DNA of 64,000 nucleotides from Microbacterium aurugineum (GTDB lineage: Bacteria > Actinomycetota > Actinomycetes > Actinomycetales > Microbacteriaceae): NCBI RefSeq assembly GCF_023101205.1, contig NZ_CP078078.1, positions 558,001 to 622,000 on the forward strand, given 5' to 3'. A program made the translations under genes and the position numbers. This document shows positions 1-9,465 of this stretch, in pieces (position 1 is the first letter of the stretch; the number at the start of each line of letters is the position of its first letter). The notes beneath the pieces are model-generated. The model was not told the DNA's origin. It was given only the letters and a program-made list of their open reading frames with translations, and did not search any database.

Positions 1-320
1 CCATGGCCGATGAGTTCGGCGGTCCGGTGCCGCTCGGGCCGTTCGCGATCATCGGCGACGACTCGATCGGTCGTGGCATCGTCGAGACCCTCAGCGGCCA
101 TCGGTCGCGGGCGGTGCTCATGCAGAACCATGGGCCGTTCACCATCGGCGCCGACGCGAAGGATGCGGTGAAGGCGGCGGTCATGGTGGAAGACGTCGCT
201 CGCACCGTGCATCTCGCCCGGGAGGCGGGGCCCCTGATCCCGATTCCGCAGGCAGCGATCGACAGCCTCTACGAGCGCTACCAGCACGTCTACGGCCAGA
301 GCACGGACTCCCGGCGATGA
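1..320 (+). CDS. araD: L-ribulose-5-phosphate 4-epimerase, C-terminal part (gene begins before the window)
   Basis: Class II aldolase-family enzyme that converts L-ribulose-5-phosphate to D-xylulose-5-phosphate, the last step of bacterial L-arabinose catabolism. Only the last 105 or so residues are present; the frame is open to the left edge, so the first Met in view is internal. The stretch QNHGPFTIGADAKDAVKAA is typical of the C-terminal half of this family. The stop codon overlaps the start of the kinase gene (ATGA at 317-320), and the isomerase gene follows, which supports an araD-araB-araA operon. The residues of the metal site lie outside the window. Confidence 0.85.
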   Translation, partial: MADEFGGPVPLGPFAIIGDDSIGRGIVETLSGHRSRAVLMQNHGPFTIGADAKDAVKAAVMVEDVARTVHLAREAGPLIPIPQAAIDSLYERYQHVYGQSTDSRR

Positions 321-1900
321 GCGCGCGCGACGACATCGCCGCCGGCCGCACGAGTCTCGGCATCGAATTGGGGTCGACGCGGATCAAAGCCTGCCTGGTC
401 GGCTCGGACCCGGCCGAGGTGCTCGCCACCGGAACCTTCTCCTGGGAGAACCGCCTCGAAGACGGCCTGTGGACCTACGCGCTCGACGACGTCTGGACCG
501 GCCTGCGAGCCGCATATGCCGGGCTCGTGGACGACGTCGAGCGGCGGCACGGCCTCCGCCCCGAGACGTTCGGGGCGATCGGCATCTCGGCGATGATGCA
601 CGGCTACCTCGCCCTCGACACCGACGGTGAGCTGCTCGTCCCGTTCCGCACCTGGCGCAACACGAACACGGGGCCCGCCGCCGCCGAGCTCCGCGCGGCT
701 CTCGGGGTGAACATCCCGCTGCGCTGGTCGATCGCGCACCTGCATCAGGCCGTGATCGATGCGGAACCGCACCTGCCCCGCCTCGACTTCGTCACGACGC
801 TCGCGGGGTACGTGCACCACGCACTGACCGGCGAGCGCGTCCTGGGGGTGGGCGACGCCTCGGGCATGTTCCCGATCGACGCGGCCACGGCCGACTACGA
901 CGCGGGGATGCTGCGGTCCTACACCGAGCTCGCGGGCGATCGGCTTCCCGCCTCGCTGACCGCGCTGCTCCCGGCGGTGCGGGTGGCGGGAGCAGCGGCA
1001 GGGACGCTCACCGACGACGGTGCCGCCCTCCTCGACCCCACCGGAGCGCTGCGGCCGGGCATCCCCCTGTGCCCGCCCGAGGGGGACGCTGGAACCGGGA
1101 TGGTGGCGACGAACGCCGTGGCTCCGCGCACCGGAAACGTGAGTGCCGGCACGAGCATCTTCGCGATGGTCGTGCTGGAGCGGCCGCTGGCGGAGCAGCA
1201 CGACGAACTCGACCTCGTCACCACCCCGGCGGGAGACGCCGTGGCGATGGTGCACTGCAACAACGGGGCCAGTGAGCTCGCCGCGTGGGCGGGGCTGTTC
1301 GGACGCTTCGCCGCAGCGGCGGGGCAGCCTCTCGACGAGGACGCCGTGTTCGACGTGCTGTTCCGCGAGGCACTGGCAGGAGAAGCCGACGCCGGCGGGC
1401 TGCTCGCCTACAACCACCTGGCCGGAGAGCCGATCGCCGGGCTCGCCGCCGGGCGACCGCTGTTCGTCCGCACGCCCGACAGCGACTTCCACCTCGCCAA
1501 CTTCGTGCGTGCGCAGGTGTACGGCGTGTTCGGCACCCTCGCCCTGGGCATGCAGATGCTGACCGCGGAGGGCGTGGAGCTGGACAGGATGCTCGCCCAC
1601 GGAGGCATGTTCCGCACCGCCGGGGTCGCCCAGCGGTTCCTCGCCGGGGCGCTCGCGGCTCCGGTCGCGGTCGGCGACCTGGCCTCGGAAGGCGGGGCAT
1701 GGGGCATCGCGGTGCTCGCTTCCTACCTCGCCGCGGCCGACGAGTTCACGCTGGGGGACTACCTCGACCAGCGGGTCTTCGCCTCGGCATCCGTCGCTGT
1801 CGTCGACCCTGATCCGGCGGACGTCGCCGGCTTCTCGTCCTACCTCGATCGCTACCGCGCGGGTCTGGCCGTCGAGGCTGCGGCCGTCGCATCCCTCTGA
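317..1900 (+). CDS. araB: Ribulokinase-type FGGY carbohydrate kinase
   Basis: Sugar kinase of the FGGY family, 527 residues; by context it phosphorylates L-ribulose. The N-terminal nucleotide-phosphate motif [11 protein letters not shown] is at residues 15-25, and a second ATPase-fold motif ([11 protein letters not shown] followed by VSAGTSIFA) lies near residues 254-280. The start codon overlaps the stop of the epimerase gene by four bases, implying translational coupling; the arabinose isomerase gene follows after 32 bases. Sequence alone cannot exclude xylulokinase-type specificity, because this branch of the family is broad. The araD-araA context is the main argument for ribulose. Confidence 0.87.
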   Translation: MSARDDIAAGRTSLGIELGSTRIKACLVGSDPAEVLATGTFSWENRLEDGLWTYALDDVWTGLRAAYAGLVDDVERRHGLRPETFGAIGISAMMHGYLALDTDGELLVPFRTWRNTNTGPAAAELRAALGVNIPLRWSIAHLHQAVIDAEPHLPRLDFVTTLAGYVHHALTGERVLGVGDASGMFPIDAATADYDAGMLRSYTELAGDRLPASLTALLPAVRVAGAAAGTLTDDGAALLDPTGALRPGIPLCPPEGDAGTGMVATNAVAPRTGNVSAGTSIFAMVVLERPLAEQHDELDLVTTPAGDAVAMVHCNNGASELAAWAGLFGRFAAAAGQPLDEDAVFDVLFREALAGEADAGGLLAYNHLAGEPIAGLAAGRPLFVRTPDSDFHLANFVRAQVYGVFGTLALGMQMLTAEGVELDRMLAHGGMFRTAGVAQRFLAGALAAPVAVGDLASEGGAWGIAVLASYLAAADEFTLGDYLDQRVFASASVAVVDPDPADVAGFSSYLDRYRAGLAVEAAAVASL

Positions 1901-1932
1901 CGCATCTGCGCTTCACTCGAAAGGCACGCCCC

Positions 1933-3447
1933 ATGGCTCTCACCACCTCGCTCGACGGCTACGAAGTCTGGTTCCTCACCGGCAGCCAGCATCTCTACGG
2001 TCCCGAGACGCTCGCGCAGGTCGCGGCGCAGTCCCAGGAGATCGCCCGGCTGCTGGATGAGTCCGCCGAGATCCCGGTGCGCATCGTCTGGAAGCCGGTG
2101 CTCACGGATGCGGCGGCCATCAAGCGGACGGCGCTCGAAGCCAACGCCGATGATCGGGTGATCGGTCTCGTCGCCTGGATGCACACCTTCAGCCCCGCGA
2201 AGATGTGGATCGCCGGCCTCGACGCCCTGCGCAAGCCCCTCGCCCATCTGCACACGCAGGCGAACGTCGAGCTGCCCTGGGCCGACATCGACTTCGACTT
2301 CATGAACCTGAACCAGGCCGCGCACGGCGACCGCGAGTTCGGATACATCCAGACGCGCCTGGGCGTGCCGCGCAAGACCATCGTGGGGCATGCTTCCGAC
2401 CCGCGCGTGCGCCGGGAGCTCGGCACCTGGCAGCGTGCGGCCGCCGGGCTGGCGGCATCCCGCGATCTGAAGCTCGCCCGTTTCGGGGACAACATGCGAT
2501 TCGTCGCCGTGACCGAGGGTGACAAGACCGAGGCGGAACTGCGCTTCGGCGTGCAGGTCAACACCTGGGGTGTGAACGAGCTGGCGGATGCCGTCGCGGC
2601 AGCATCCGACGGTGAGATCGACGCGCTGGTCGCCGAGTACGAGGAACTGTACGAGGTCGCCCCCGAGCTCCGACGCGGCGGCGACCGGCACTCCTCGCTG
2701 CGCGACGGTGCCGCGATCGAGCTCGGGCTCCGGTCCTTCTTGGAGGAGGGCGGCTTCAGCGCCTTCACGACCTCGTTCGAAGATCTGGGCGCCCTGACGC
2801 AGCTGCCGGGTCTCGCAGTGCAGAGACTGATGGCGGAGGGCTATGGCTTCGGCGCCGAGGGAGACTGGAAGACCGCGGTGCTCGTGCGCATCGCCAACGT
2901 CATGGGCTCCGGTCTCCCCGGTGGCGCGAGCCTGATGGAGGACTACACCTACGACATGACGCCCGGCGACGAGCTGATCCTCGGCGCCCACATGCTCGAG
3001 GTCTCGCCGTCGCTGACCACCGCGAAGCCCACGCTCGAGATCCATCCGCTCGGTATCGGCGGCAAGGACGACCCGGTGCGACTCGTCTTCACAGCGGACC
3101 CGGGGCCCGCGGTCGTCGTCGCCCTCAGCGACATGCGCGACCGTTTCCGTCTCACCGCGAACGTGGTCGAGAACGTGCCACCGCGCGCCGCGCTGCCCAA
3201 GCTCCCGGTCGGGCGTGCTGTCTGGAAGCCGCAACCGGACTTCACCACCAGTGCTGCCGCGTGGCTGACGGCGGGGGCCGCACACCACACCGTCATGTCG
3301 ACCGCGGTCGGCATCGAGGCGTTCCGCGACTTCGCCGAGATGGCAGAGGTCGAGCTGCTGGTGATCGACGACAGCACGACGCTGCCGGAGTTCCAGAAGC
3401 AGGTGCGCTGGAATCAGGCGTACTACCGCCTGGCGCAGGGGCTCTGA
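1933..3447 (+). CDS. araA: L-arabinose isomerase
   Basis: Interconverts L-arabinose and L-ribulose in the cytoplasm; 504 residues, the normal length. The N-terminus ([17 protein letters not shown]) is characteristic of the family. Metal-site candidates are the Glu in [10 protein letters not shown], the His in HMLEVSPS near residue 353 and the His of AHHTVMS near residue 451, at spacings expected from the Escherichia coli enzyme. Third gene of the arabinose operon; its stop codon shares one base with the start codon of the aldose epimerase gene downstream. Confidence 0.97.
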   Translation: MALTTSLDGYEVWFLTGSQHLYGPETLAQVAAQSQEIARLLDESAEIPVRIVWKPVLTDAAAIKRTALEANADDRVIGLVAWMHTFSPAKMWIAGLDALRKPLAHLHTQANVELPWADIDFDFMNLNQAAHGDREFGYIQTRLGVPRKTIVGHASDPRVRRELGTWQRAAAGLAASRDLKLARFGDNMRFVAVTEGDKTEAELRFGVQVNTWGVNELADAVAAASDGEIDALVAEYEELYEVAPELRRGGDRHSSLRDGAAIELGLRSFLEEGGFSAFTTSFEDLGALTQLPGLAVQRLMAEGYGFGAEGDWKTAVLVRIANVMGSGLPGGASLMEDYTYDMTPGDELILGAHMLEVSPSLTTAKPTLEIHPLGIGGKDDPVRLVFTADPGPAVVVALSDMRDRFRLTANVVENVPPRAALPKLPVGRAVWKPQPDFTTSAAAWLTAGAAHHTVMSTAVGIEAFRDFAEMAEVELLVIDDSTTLPEFQKQVRWNQAYYRLAQGL

Positions 3448-4364
3448 TGGTGGCGTCTCGCTCCGGTCGACAACGGCGTCTCACCGGCCACGGTTATGCG
3501 GCGGAGATCGCGAGCGTCGGCGCTACTCTCCGGACGCTGACGTTCGACGGGCGCGACCTGGTGGTCCCCTTCGATGCGGATGAGGTGCGCCCGGCCTATC
3601 GTGGGGCGACACTCGCTCCCTGGCCCAACCGCATCGTCGACGGACGCTACCGGTTCGCCGGTGCCGAGCACCAGCTGGCACTGACCGAACCGGAGCGCGG
3701 CCAAGCCCTCCATGGACTCCTCGTCTGGGTGGAGTTCGAAGATCGCCTCGTAAGCGAGGATCGCGTCTCACTGGCCGCTGTGATCGAGCCTCAGGCCGGC
3801 TACCCGTTCCGCATCGAGGTCGAGGTCGACTATCGCCTCGATGCCGATGGACTGCACCAGACCGTTGCGGCGCGCAACCTCGGTCCGGATACGGCGCCGT
3901 GGGGTACCGGACCGCATCCTTACCTCGTGGCCGGGCCCGGACGCGTGGATGACTGGACGCTCACCCTTCCGGCATCCGAGGTTCTGACGGTGACCCCGGA
4001 GCGGCTGAGCCCGGTCACCGTGGAGTCCGTGACGGAGCACCCGGAATGGGACTTCCGCGAGGGGAGGCGGATCGATGATGTGTTCATCGACCACGCGTTC
4101 ACCTCGCTCGCTCGTGCGGACGAGATCGCGGAGGTCCGCGTCGTGACAGCTGCGGGGGAGGGCGTCGGGATCGCGTGGGACCGGCGGTGCCCGTGGGTGC
4201 AGGTGCATACCGCCGACACCCCCGCCGTTGCGTCGACCCATCGCATCGGGCTCGCGGTCGAACCGATGACGTGTCCTCCCGATGCCTTCAACTCCGGCGT
4301 CGACCTGGTGACCCTGGCGCCGGGTGAGGCGCACGCCGCCTCGTGGCGGATCTTCGGGATCTAA
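3447..4364 (+). CDS. Aldose 1-epimerase family protein
   Basis: Galactose-mutarotase-like enzyme, 305 residues, expected to interconvert alpha and beta anomers of an aldose, probably L-arabinose given the operon. An ATG overlapping the isomerase stop (TGATG) is taken as the start, because the family N-terminus begins there; an earlier in-frame start would lie inside araA. Catalytic-site candidates are His89 in ALHGLL, a second His near residue 155 in GTGPHPYLV and Glu near residue 271 in AVEPMTC. Last gene of the operon; it ends just before a palindromic repeat that could act as the terminator. Confidence 0.88.
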   Translation: MVASRSGRQRRLTGHGYAAEIASVGATLRTLTFDGRDLVVPFDADEVRPAYRGATLAPWPNRIVDGRYRFAGAEHQLALTEPERGQALHGLLVWVEFEDRLVSEDRVSLAAVIEPQAGYPFRIEVEVDYRLDADGLHQTVAARNLGPDTAPWGTGPHPYLVAGPGRVDDWTLTLPASEVLTVTPERLSPVTVESVTEHPEWDFREGRRIDDVFIDHAFTSLARADEIAEVRVVTAAGEGVGIAWDRRCPWVQVHTADTPAVASTHRIGLAVEPMTCPPDAFNSGVDLVTLAPGEAHAASWRIFGI

Positions 4365-4375
4365 CGTCCAGCGGC

Positions 4376-4433
4376 CTCCGGTCGCGAAAACGCATGGCTC
4401 CCGGCTCAATTCGGTGCCATTCCGCGACCGGAG
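4376..4433. repeat. Palindromic repeat, copy 1 of 3
   Basis: Inverted repeat with perfect 11-base outer arms, CTCCGGTCGCG at 4376-4386 and its complement at 4423-4433, and an inner ATGGC/GCCAT pair (4394-4398 and 4416-4420). The same outer arms recur at 5458-5515 and 11984-12041. It lies between two convergent genes and could end transcription from both sides. The stop codon and last residues of the DUF559-like gene lie inside this copy. Confidence 0.9.
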
Positions 4434-5398
4434 CGAAGGGCGGCACGTACGCGATGCACGAGCACCTCGGGCTGAGCGAGCAGAGGCGCCGTCACCTCGA
4501 TCACCGTCCACCCCGCCGCACGCAGCGCCGCGGCACGCTCGACGTCCGCCGCCCACTGCGCGCCGTGCATCATGCCGTGGTACTCGATGAGCACCCGGTG
4601 TCGGCGGTAGACGAGGTCACCGCAGGCCAGGAAGACACCATCCTCGAAGATGTCGACGTTGAGCTCGGGCTCCGGCAGTCCGGCCTGGACCAGGAGGCAG
4701 CGCACCCGACTCTCACGCGGCGACCAGGAGTCCTCGCGGATCAGAGGGAGCGCTTCCCTCAGGTTGCGGATTCCGACGCGGCGCCCTGAGCTCAGGGCAG
4801 CTTCGAGCGCAGCGATCGTCGTTAGCGGTGCCCGCCCCGGTGTAGGGCGACCATGACCGGAGCGCCAGGCGCGGCAGAAGTAGTCGCCGAGTGCGACGAG
4901 ATCGAAGATGGGCAGTCGACCGAGAGCGGCCCAGGTGGTCGCGGGATCCGAGAGACGGATGCCCTCGAGGTGCGTCGTGGCCGTGCGATCCTCCTTCCCG
5001 CGATGCCTGACCACGCCGCGGACCCGGGATAGTGGGCCCGTGCCGATCGTGGTGACATGCACGCCGAGCGCGTCCGCCTCCGCGATAGCCCCCTCCAGGG
5101 TGCGGGTCAGGGGCAAGGGAGCACCCCAGAGCGCAGCCGCCGATTCATGGCTGATGTGCTGCCGCTCGTGCATGCGGTGGGCGTAGGCCCGGGCGGCGGT
5201 GACACGCGCATCCCGTTGGCGTCGGTACGGGTCCGGCTGTTCTGAGCGGTCTGGAGGGAGTCGCCGCCGTACGGCCGGGAACGGGCGCTCCAGATCGTCG
5301 GCGCTGAGTCGGCCTCGTCCGACCCCCGCGCGATGTGCGGCTCGCAGACTGAAACTGTCGCCGAGGTTCGGAGGAAGGGGGTCTCGTGTGCGTCCCAT
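4406..5398 (-). CDS. DUF559 / AbiEi-antitoxin-domain protein with endonuclease-like C-terminus
   Basis: 330 residues of unknown cellular role. The N-terminal region (about residues 15-50, FSLRAAHRAGVGRGRLS) resembles the AbiEi-type winged-helix domain. The C-terminal region, around residues 270-310 (VLIEYHGMMHGAQW, then a charged helix and AAGWTVIEVT), follows the DUF559 pattern, a Vsr-like fold of the PD-(D/E)XK group. Family assignment is from recognised motifs, not from a search. The gene is bracketed by two copies of the palindromic repeat, and its last nine codons (RSGRGMAPN) are read from the arm of copy 1. The ribosome binding site is weak, so the exact start is uncertain. Confidence 0.7.
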   Translation of the reverse strand: MGRTRDPLPPNLGDSFSLRAAHRAGVGRGRLSADDLERPFPAVRRRLPPDRSEQPDPYRRQRDARVTAARAYAHRMHERQHISHESAAALWGAPLPLTRTLEGAIAEADALGVHVTTIGTGPLSRVRGVVRHRGKEDRTATTHLEGIRLSDPATTWAALGRLPIFDLVALGDYFCRAWRSGHGRPTPGRAPLTTIAALEAALSSGRRVGIRNLREALPLIREDSWSPRESRVRCLLVQAGLPEPELNVDIFEDGVFLACGDLVYRRHRVLIEYHGMMHGAQWAADVERAAALRAAGWTVIEVTAPLLAQPEVLVHRVRAALRSGRGMAPN

Positions 5399-5457
5399 CC
5401 CTCGACGCTGGCACCGGACGCGTGCCGCGTGGACGGCTCTCCCCAGGGTTGCTCCTC

Positions 5458-5515
5458 CTCCGGTCGCGATATGTCAGCTCTGGGAGGCGAATTGGCTGAC
5501 ATCTCGCGACCGGAG
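5458..5515. repeat. Palindromic repeat, copy 2 of 3
   Basis: 58 bases with 21-base arms that differ at one position. The outer part is CTCCGGTCGCG (5458-5468), with its complement at 5505-5515; the inner part is ATGTCAGC (5471-5478), with its complement GCTGACAT at 5495-5502. It lies upstream of the DUF559-like gene and downstream of the xylB stop codon, so transcripts of xylB would reach it. Confidence 0.92.
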
Positions 5516-5540
5516 CGTGGGGTGCGTGCGCCGACAAAAC

Positions 5541-5608
5541 CGGCTGTGGAGGACGGGATGCGGATCGGCTGTGGAGGACGGGATGCGGATCGGATGTGGA
5601 GGACGGGG
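5541..5608. repeat. 25-bp tandem repeat, about 2.7 copies
   Basis: Two exact 25-base units (5541-5565 and 5566-5590) and a partial third (5591-5608) with one change. The unit begins CGGCTGTGGAGGACGGGATG. It sits between palindrome copy 2 and the 3' end of xylB. There is no unique spacer between units, so this is not CRISPR-like; replication slippage is the simplest origin. Confidence 0.9.
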
Positions 5609-5628
5609 CGGGGACGTGGAGGGGCGGG

Positions 5629-6933
5629 TCAGAGCAGCGCGGCGGCCTGACGGGCAGCGCCCAGGGCGACGTACTCGCCCGCGGCCGGCACCTCGACGGG
5701 GATGCCGAACACCTGCGGCGCGATCTCCCGCACGGCCTCCGACTGCGCCCCGCCGCCGATCAGCAGCGCTCGCCGCAGCGGCACTCCCGCCTCCCGCAGG
5801 GCGTCGAGTCCTGCGCGGAGCCCCGAGAGCATGCCCTCCACCGCGGCGCGCGCCAGGTTCTCGCGCGTGGTCGAGGCGAGGGTCATACCGCTGAGGGTCG
5901 CCGTGGCATCGGGCAGGTTGGGGGTGCGCTCACCCTCGAAGTAGGGGACGAGCGAGAGTCCTGCCGCTCCGGCCGACGCCGACAGAGCCAACCTGCTGAG
6001 CTCGTCATGGTCGACTCCGAGCAGGGCCGCCGTGACGTCGAGCACCCGCGCCGCATTGAGCGTGCAGACCAGGGGGAGGAAGTGGCCGTCGGCCGACGCG
6101 AACCCCGAGATGATGCCGGACGGGTCGGCGGAGGGCTCCGCGCTCACCGCGAAGACCGTGCCGCTGGTGCCGATCGAGACAACGACGTCGCCGGGGCCCG
6201 CGCCGAGTCCGAGTGCGGCCGCCGCATTGTCGCCTGCCCCCGGCCCGACCCGGCGACCGCTCGCATCCTCCACGGATTCGTCCGCACCGAGCACGCGCGG
6301 CAGCAGGACGTCGTGTCCGAGGGCTGCGATCAGCAGCTCGCGATCGTAGCCTCCGGTCGTGGGGCTCCAGTATCCGGTGCCGGATGCATCGGAGCGGTCG
6401 GTCACGAGCTGATCCAGCGCGGGTCCGAGAGGCGCGCTTTCGGCGCCTGCCGGTCCGTAGCCGCGGAGTCGCCACGTCAGCCAGTCGTGGGGGAGGGCGA
6501 CCGCCGCCACGCGAGCCGCGTTCTCGGGTTCGTGGTCGCGCAGCCAGCGCAGCTTCGAGATCGTGAACGACGCCACCGGCACCACGTTCGTGCGCTCGGC
6601 CAGCTCCTGCGCACCGAACTCGGCGACGAGGTCGGCCGCTGCCTCCGCGGAGCGCGTGTCGTTCCAGAGCAGCGCATCGCGGATGACGGCGCCCGAGGCG
6701 TCGAGCGCCACCATCCCATGCTGTTGCCCGCCGATGGCCCACGCCGTGACGTCGTCGAGACCCCCGGAAGCCTCGATCGCGGCGGTCAGCGCGGACCACC
6801 ACGCTTCAGGATCGACCGAGGTGCCGTCGGGATGAGGGGCGCGACCGCTGCGCACCACCGCTCCCGTCTCGGCGTCGACGACGACGACCTTGCATGCCTG
6901 CGTCGACGAATCGACGCCGAGGACGAGCGCCAT
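5629..6933 (-). CDS. xylB: Xylulokinase
   Basis: FGGY kinase of 434 residues that phosphorylates D-xylulose. The N-terminal phosphate motif is [11 protein letters not shown] (residues 4-14), followed by [12 protein letters not shown] and, in the second half, [13 protein letters not shown] and a final [12 protein letters not shown] segment. The start chosen is the ATG at 6933, because the family N-terminus begins there and an earlier in-frame start would lie inside xylA. Only seven bases separate it from the xylA stop, so the two genes form a xylA-xylB operon. It ends upstream of the tandem repeat. Confidence 0.93.
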   Translation of the reverse strand: MALVLGVDSSTQACKVVVVDAETGAVVRSGRAPHPDGTSVDPEAWWSALTAAIEASGGLDDVTAWAIGGQQHGMVALDASGAVIRDALLWNDTRSAEAAADLVAEFGAQELAERTNVVPVASFTISKLRWLRDHEPENAARVAAVALPHDWLTWRLRGYGPAGAESAPLGPALDQLVTDRSDASGTGYWSPTTGGYDRELLIAALGHDVLLPRVLGADESVEDASGRRVGPGAGDNAAAALGLGAGPGDVVVSIGTSGTVFAVSAEPSADPSGIISGFASADGHFLPLVCTLNAARVLDVTAALLGVDHDELSRLALSASAGAAGLSLVPYFEGERTPNLPDATATLSGMTLASTTRENLARAAVEGMLSGLRAGLDALREAGVPLRRALLIGGGAQSEAVREIAPQVFGIPVEVPAAGEYVALGAARQAAALL

Positions 6934-6940
6934 CAGCCGA

Positions 6941-8131
6941 TCACCGGGCGCCCAGCAGGTGCTCGGTCGCGAGCTGCTGGAGGCGGACGAACCCGAAGCC
7001 CTTGCCGCCGAGGTAGGCGTCGGCATCGAACTCCTCGTAGGCGCTGCGGTCGGCCAGGAAGGCGTCGTAGGACTCGCCCTCGTCGAGCGTCGGCGTCGAG
7101 AGTTCGGCGACCTTCGCGGCGGCCAGCGCCTCCTGCACCTCGGGGTCGGCGCGGAAGGCCGCAGCACGCTCCTTCAGCAGCAGGTAGGTCCGCATGTTGG
7201 CGGCAGCCGAGTCCCAGACCCCCGTCTCGTCCTCCGTGCGAGAGGGCTTGTAGTCGAAGTGACGGGGTCCCTCGTAGGCGGGCACGCCGTTCGGGCCGCC
7301 GTTCTCGAGCAGGTCCACCAGGGAGAAGGCGTTGTGCAGGTCGCCGTGGCCGAACACGAGGTCCTGGTCGTACTTGATGCCGCGCTGGCCGTTGAGGTCG
7401 ATGTGGAAGAGCTTGCCGTGGTACAGGGCCTGGGCGATGCCGGCCGTGAAGTTGAGACCCGCCATCTGCTCGTGTCCGACCTCGGGGTTGACGCCGACGA
7501 GCTCGGGGCGCTCCAGGGAATCGATGAACGCGATCGCGTGGCCGAGGGTGGGGAGCAGGATGTCGCCACGCGGCTCGTTCGGCTTCGGCTCGATCGCGAA
7601 CCGGATGTCGTAGCCCTTGTCGGTCACGTAGTCGCCGAGCAGGTTGACGGCTTCCCGGTAGCGCTCCAGCGCGGCACGCACGTCTTTCGCCGAGTCGTAC
7701 TCCGCGCCCTCGCGGCCACCCCACATGACGAACGTGCGCGCACCGAGCTCTGCGCCCAGGTCGAGCTGACGGAACACCTTGCGCAGCGCGAAGCGGCGCA
7801 CCTGGCGGTCGTTCGAGGTGAAGCCGCCGTCTTTGAAGACGGGGGCGCTGAACAGGTTCGTGGTGACCATCGGCACGACGAGACCCGTGTCGGCGAGCGC
7901 ACCCTTGAGGCGGTCGATCTGCGTCTGGCGCTCGGCATCCGTCGACCCGAAGGCGAAGAGGTCGTCATCGTGGAAGGTGAGCCCGTAGGCGCCGAGTTCC
8001 GCCAGCTTCTCGACGGCGTGCACGACGTCGAGGGCCGGACGCGTCGGACCGCCGAAGGGGTCGGAGCCGTTGTATCCGACGGTCCAGAGACCGAACGAGA
8101 ACTTGTCGGCGCGGGTCGGGGTGAGGCTCAT
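6941..8131 (-). CDS. xylA: Xylose isomerase
   Basis: Converts D-xylose to D-xylulose; 396 residues, the size of actinobacterial class I enzymes. The catalytic pair appears as His54 and Asp57 in [12 protein letters not shown], and the metal and substrate lysine site as [11 protein letters not shown] near residues 180-190. The start is the ATG giving [14 protein letters not shown]. It is first in the operon with xylB, transcribed away from the ROK regulator. The shared intergenic region carries a palindrome suitable for repressor binding. Confidence 0.96.
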   Translation of the reverse strand: MSLTPTRADKFSFGLWTVGYNGSDPFGGPTRPALDVVHAVEKLAELGAYGLTFHDDDLFAFGSTDAERQTQIDRLKGALADTGLVVPMVTTNLFSAPVFKDGGFTSNDRQVRRFALRKVFRQLDLGAELGARTFVMWGGREGAEYDSAKDVRAALERYREAVNLLGDYVTDKGYDIRFAIEPKPNEPRGDILLPTLGHAIAFIDSLERPELVGVNPEVGHEQMAGLNFTAGIAQALYHGKLFHIDLNGQRGIKYDQDLVFGHGDLHNAFSLVDLLENGGPNGVPAYEGPRHFDYKPSRTEDETGVWDSAAANMRTYLLLKERAAAFRADPEVQEALAAAKVAELSTPTLDEGESYDAFLADRSAYEEFDADAYLGGKGFGFVRLQQLATEHLLGAR

Positions 8132-8167
8132 GATGCTCCTTCGCACGGGCGCACGGCGGCGTGCGCG

Positions 8168-8192
8168 TATATGTTGTTGACAGCAACTTATA
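8168..8192. promoter_or_regulatory. Probable ROK-repressor operator between xylA and the regulator gene
   Basis: Imperfect 25-base palindrome with matching TATA ends, GTTG/CAAC halves and a TG-N-CA centre (10 of 12 pairs matched). It is centred about 50 bases upstream of xylA and 75 bases upstream of the regulator start. A TTGACA hexamer (8177-8182) lies within it. Location and symmetry suggest autoregulation plus xylose control; this is inferred. Confidence 0.6.
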
Positions 8193-8254
8193 CGGAGAAG
8201 AGCAGGATGTCCAGCCTCCTAGACTGAGACACCGAGCGGGAATGCGAGGACCAC

Positions 8255-9409
8255 GTGACCGAACCCGGGGAGGGCGCCGCCGCCAAGGACGCGAACGGCG
8301 GGGTGCGTGCCGGCAACCTCGCCCGTGTGCTCCGTCTCGTCCATCTGGGCGGCGAGCAGTCGCGCGCCCAGCTGACCGCCGTGACCGGACTGAACCGCTC
8401 GACCATCGCGGACCTCGTCGCAGAACTCGCCGGTGACGGCTGGGTCGTCGAGCGCGAGCCGGGACCGGTGGGCCGGGTGGGGCGCCCGTCGCCCGTGGTC
8501 GCCGCAGCTCCGACGACGGTCGTGATCGCCGTGAACCCCGAGGTCGACGCGGTCGAGATCGCAGCGATCGACCTCGCGCGCACGATCGCGGTGCGGGAAC
8601 GGATCGAGTCGACCTCGCTGCTCGGTGCGGACGAGGTGGCGCCCCTCGTCGCCGGAGTGATCGACCGCTGGACACGCGGTGCGCTCGCAGGGATGCGCGT
8701 GATCGCGGTGGGGGTGGCGGTGCCCGGTCTGGTGCGTGCCGCGGACGGACTCGTGCGCAATGCGCCGCACCTGGGATGGACCGATCTGCCGCTGCGTGCA
8801 TCCATCGCCGCGGCGACCGGGCTCCCGGTGGCGGTGGGCAACGATGCGAGTCTCGGTGCGCTCGCCGAGCACCTGTTCGGTGCCGCCCAGGGCGTGGACG
8901 ATCTCGTCTACCTCAACGGCGGCCCCTCCGGCATCGGCGGGGGGATCATCGTGCACGGGGCGCCGGTGGGCGGTGTGGGCGGATTCGCCGGTGAGTTCGG
9001 CCAGAACCGCGTCGACGTCTCCTCCGATGCGGTCCTGGAAGACGTCGTCAGCAGGGCGCGGTTGCTGGCGGCGCTCGGTCTCGCGGTGGCAGACGAGGCG
9101 ACGCTCGCCAGCGCGCTCGCCGCGGCGGCCGATGAGGACGCCGTCCGCGCCGAGTGCTCCCGCCAGCGGGCCTTCCTCGCGCAGGCGATCGCCGACGCCG
9201 TCAACATCCTGAACCCCTCCGTCGTCGTCCTCGGCGGATTCCTCGCCCTCCTCGCGAGCGTCGACGTGGAGGGCTTCGCCGCGGACGTGGCAGCTCGAGC
9301 GATGACCGAGAACGCGGAAGGTCTGCGCATCCTCCCCGCCTCCCTCGCGGCAGACCGCCTGCTGTTGGGTGCCGCCGAACTCGCGTGGACGACCGCCCGC
9401 GTCATCTGA
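8255..9409 (+). CDS. xylR: ROK-family transcriptional regulator (probable xylose repressor)
   Basis: 384 residues: an N-terminal winged helix (about residues 18-75, RVLRLVHLGGEQSRAQL, then RSTIADLVAEL) followed by a ROK sugar-kinase-like domain with GNDASLGALAEHLFGAAQG and a GEFGQN segment near residue 246. The usual ROK zinc motif (CxCGxxGCxE), expected just after that segment, is absent, so no zinc site is predicted. The GTG start at 8255 follows a GAGGA box. It is divergent from xylAB, the standard arrangement for a xylose-responsive repressor. Confidence 0.82.
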   Translation: MTEPGEGAAAKDANGGVRAGNLARVLRLVHLGGEQSRAQLTAVTGLNRSTIADLVAELAGDGWVVEREPGPVGRVGRPSPVVAAAPTTVVIAVNPEVDAVEIAAIDLARTIAVRERIESTSLLGADEVAPLVAGVIDRWTRGALAGMRVIAVGVAVPGLVRAADGLVRNAPHLGWTDLPLRASIAAATGLPVAVGNDASLGALAEHLFGAAQGVDDLVYLNGGPSGIGGGIIVHGAPVGGVGGFAGEFGQNRVDVSSDAVLEDVVSRARLLAALGLAVADEATLASALAAAADEDAVRAECSRQRAFLAQAIADAVNILNPSVVVLGGFLALLASVDVEGFAADVAARAMTENAEGLRILPASLAADRLLLGAAELAWTTARVI

Positions 9410-9465
9410 CACCCCCTCCGAGAACACCCTGCAGCCGCGGAGAGTCGGACACTACGCTGAGTCAC

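Noticed and set aside
5541..5608. Possible small CRISPR array
   Set aside because: Units are directly adjacent without spacers, only 2.7 copies, and no cas genes are in the window.
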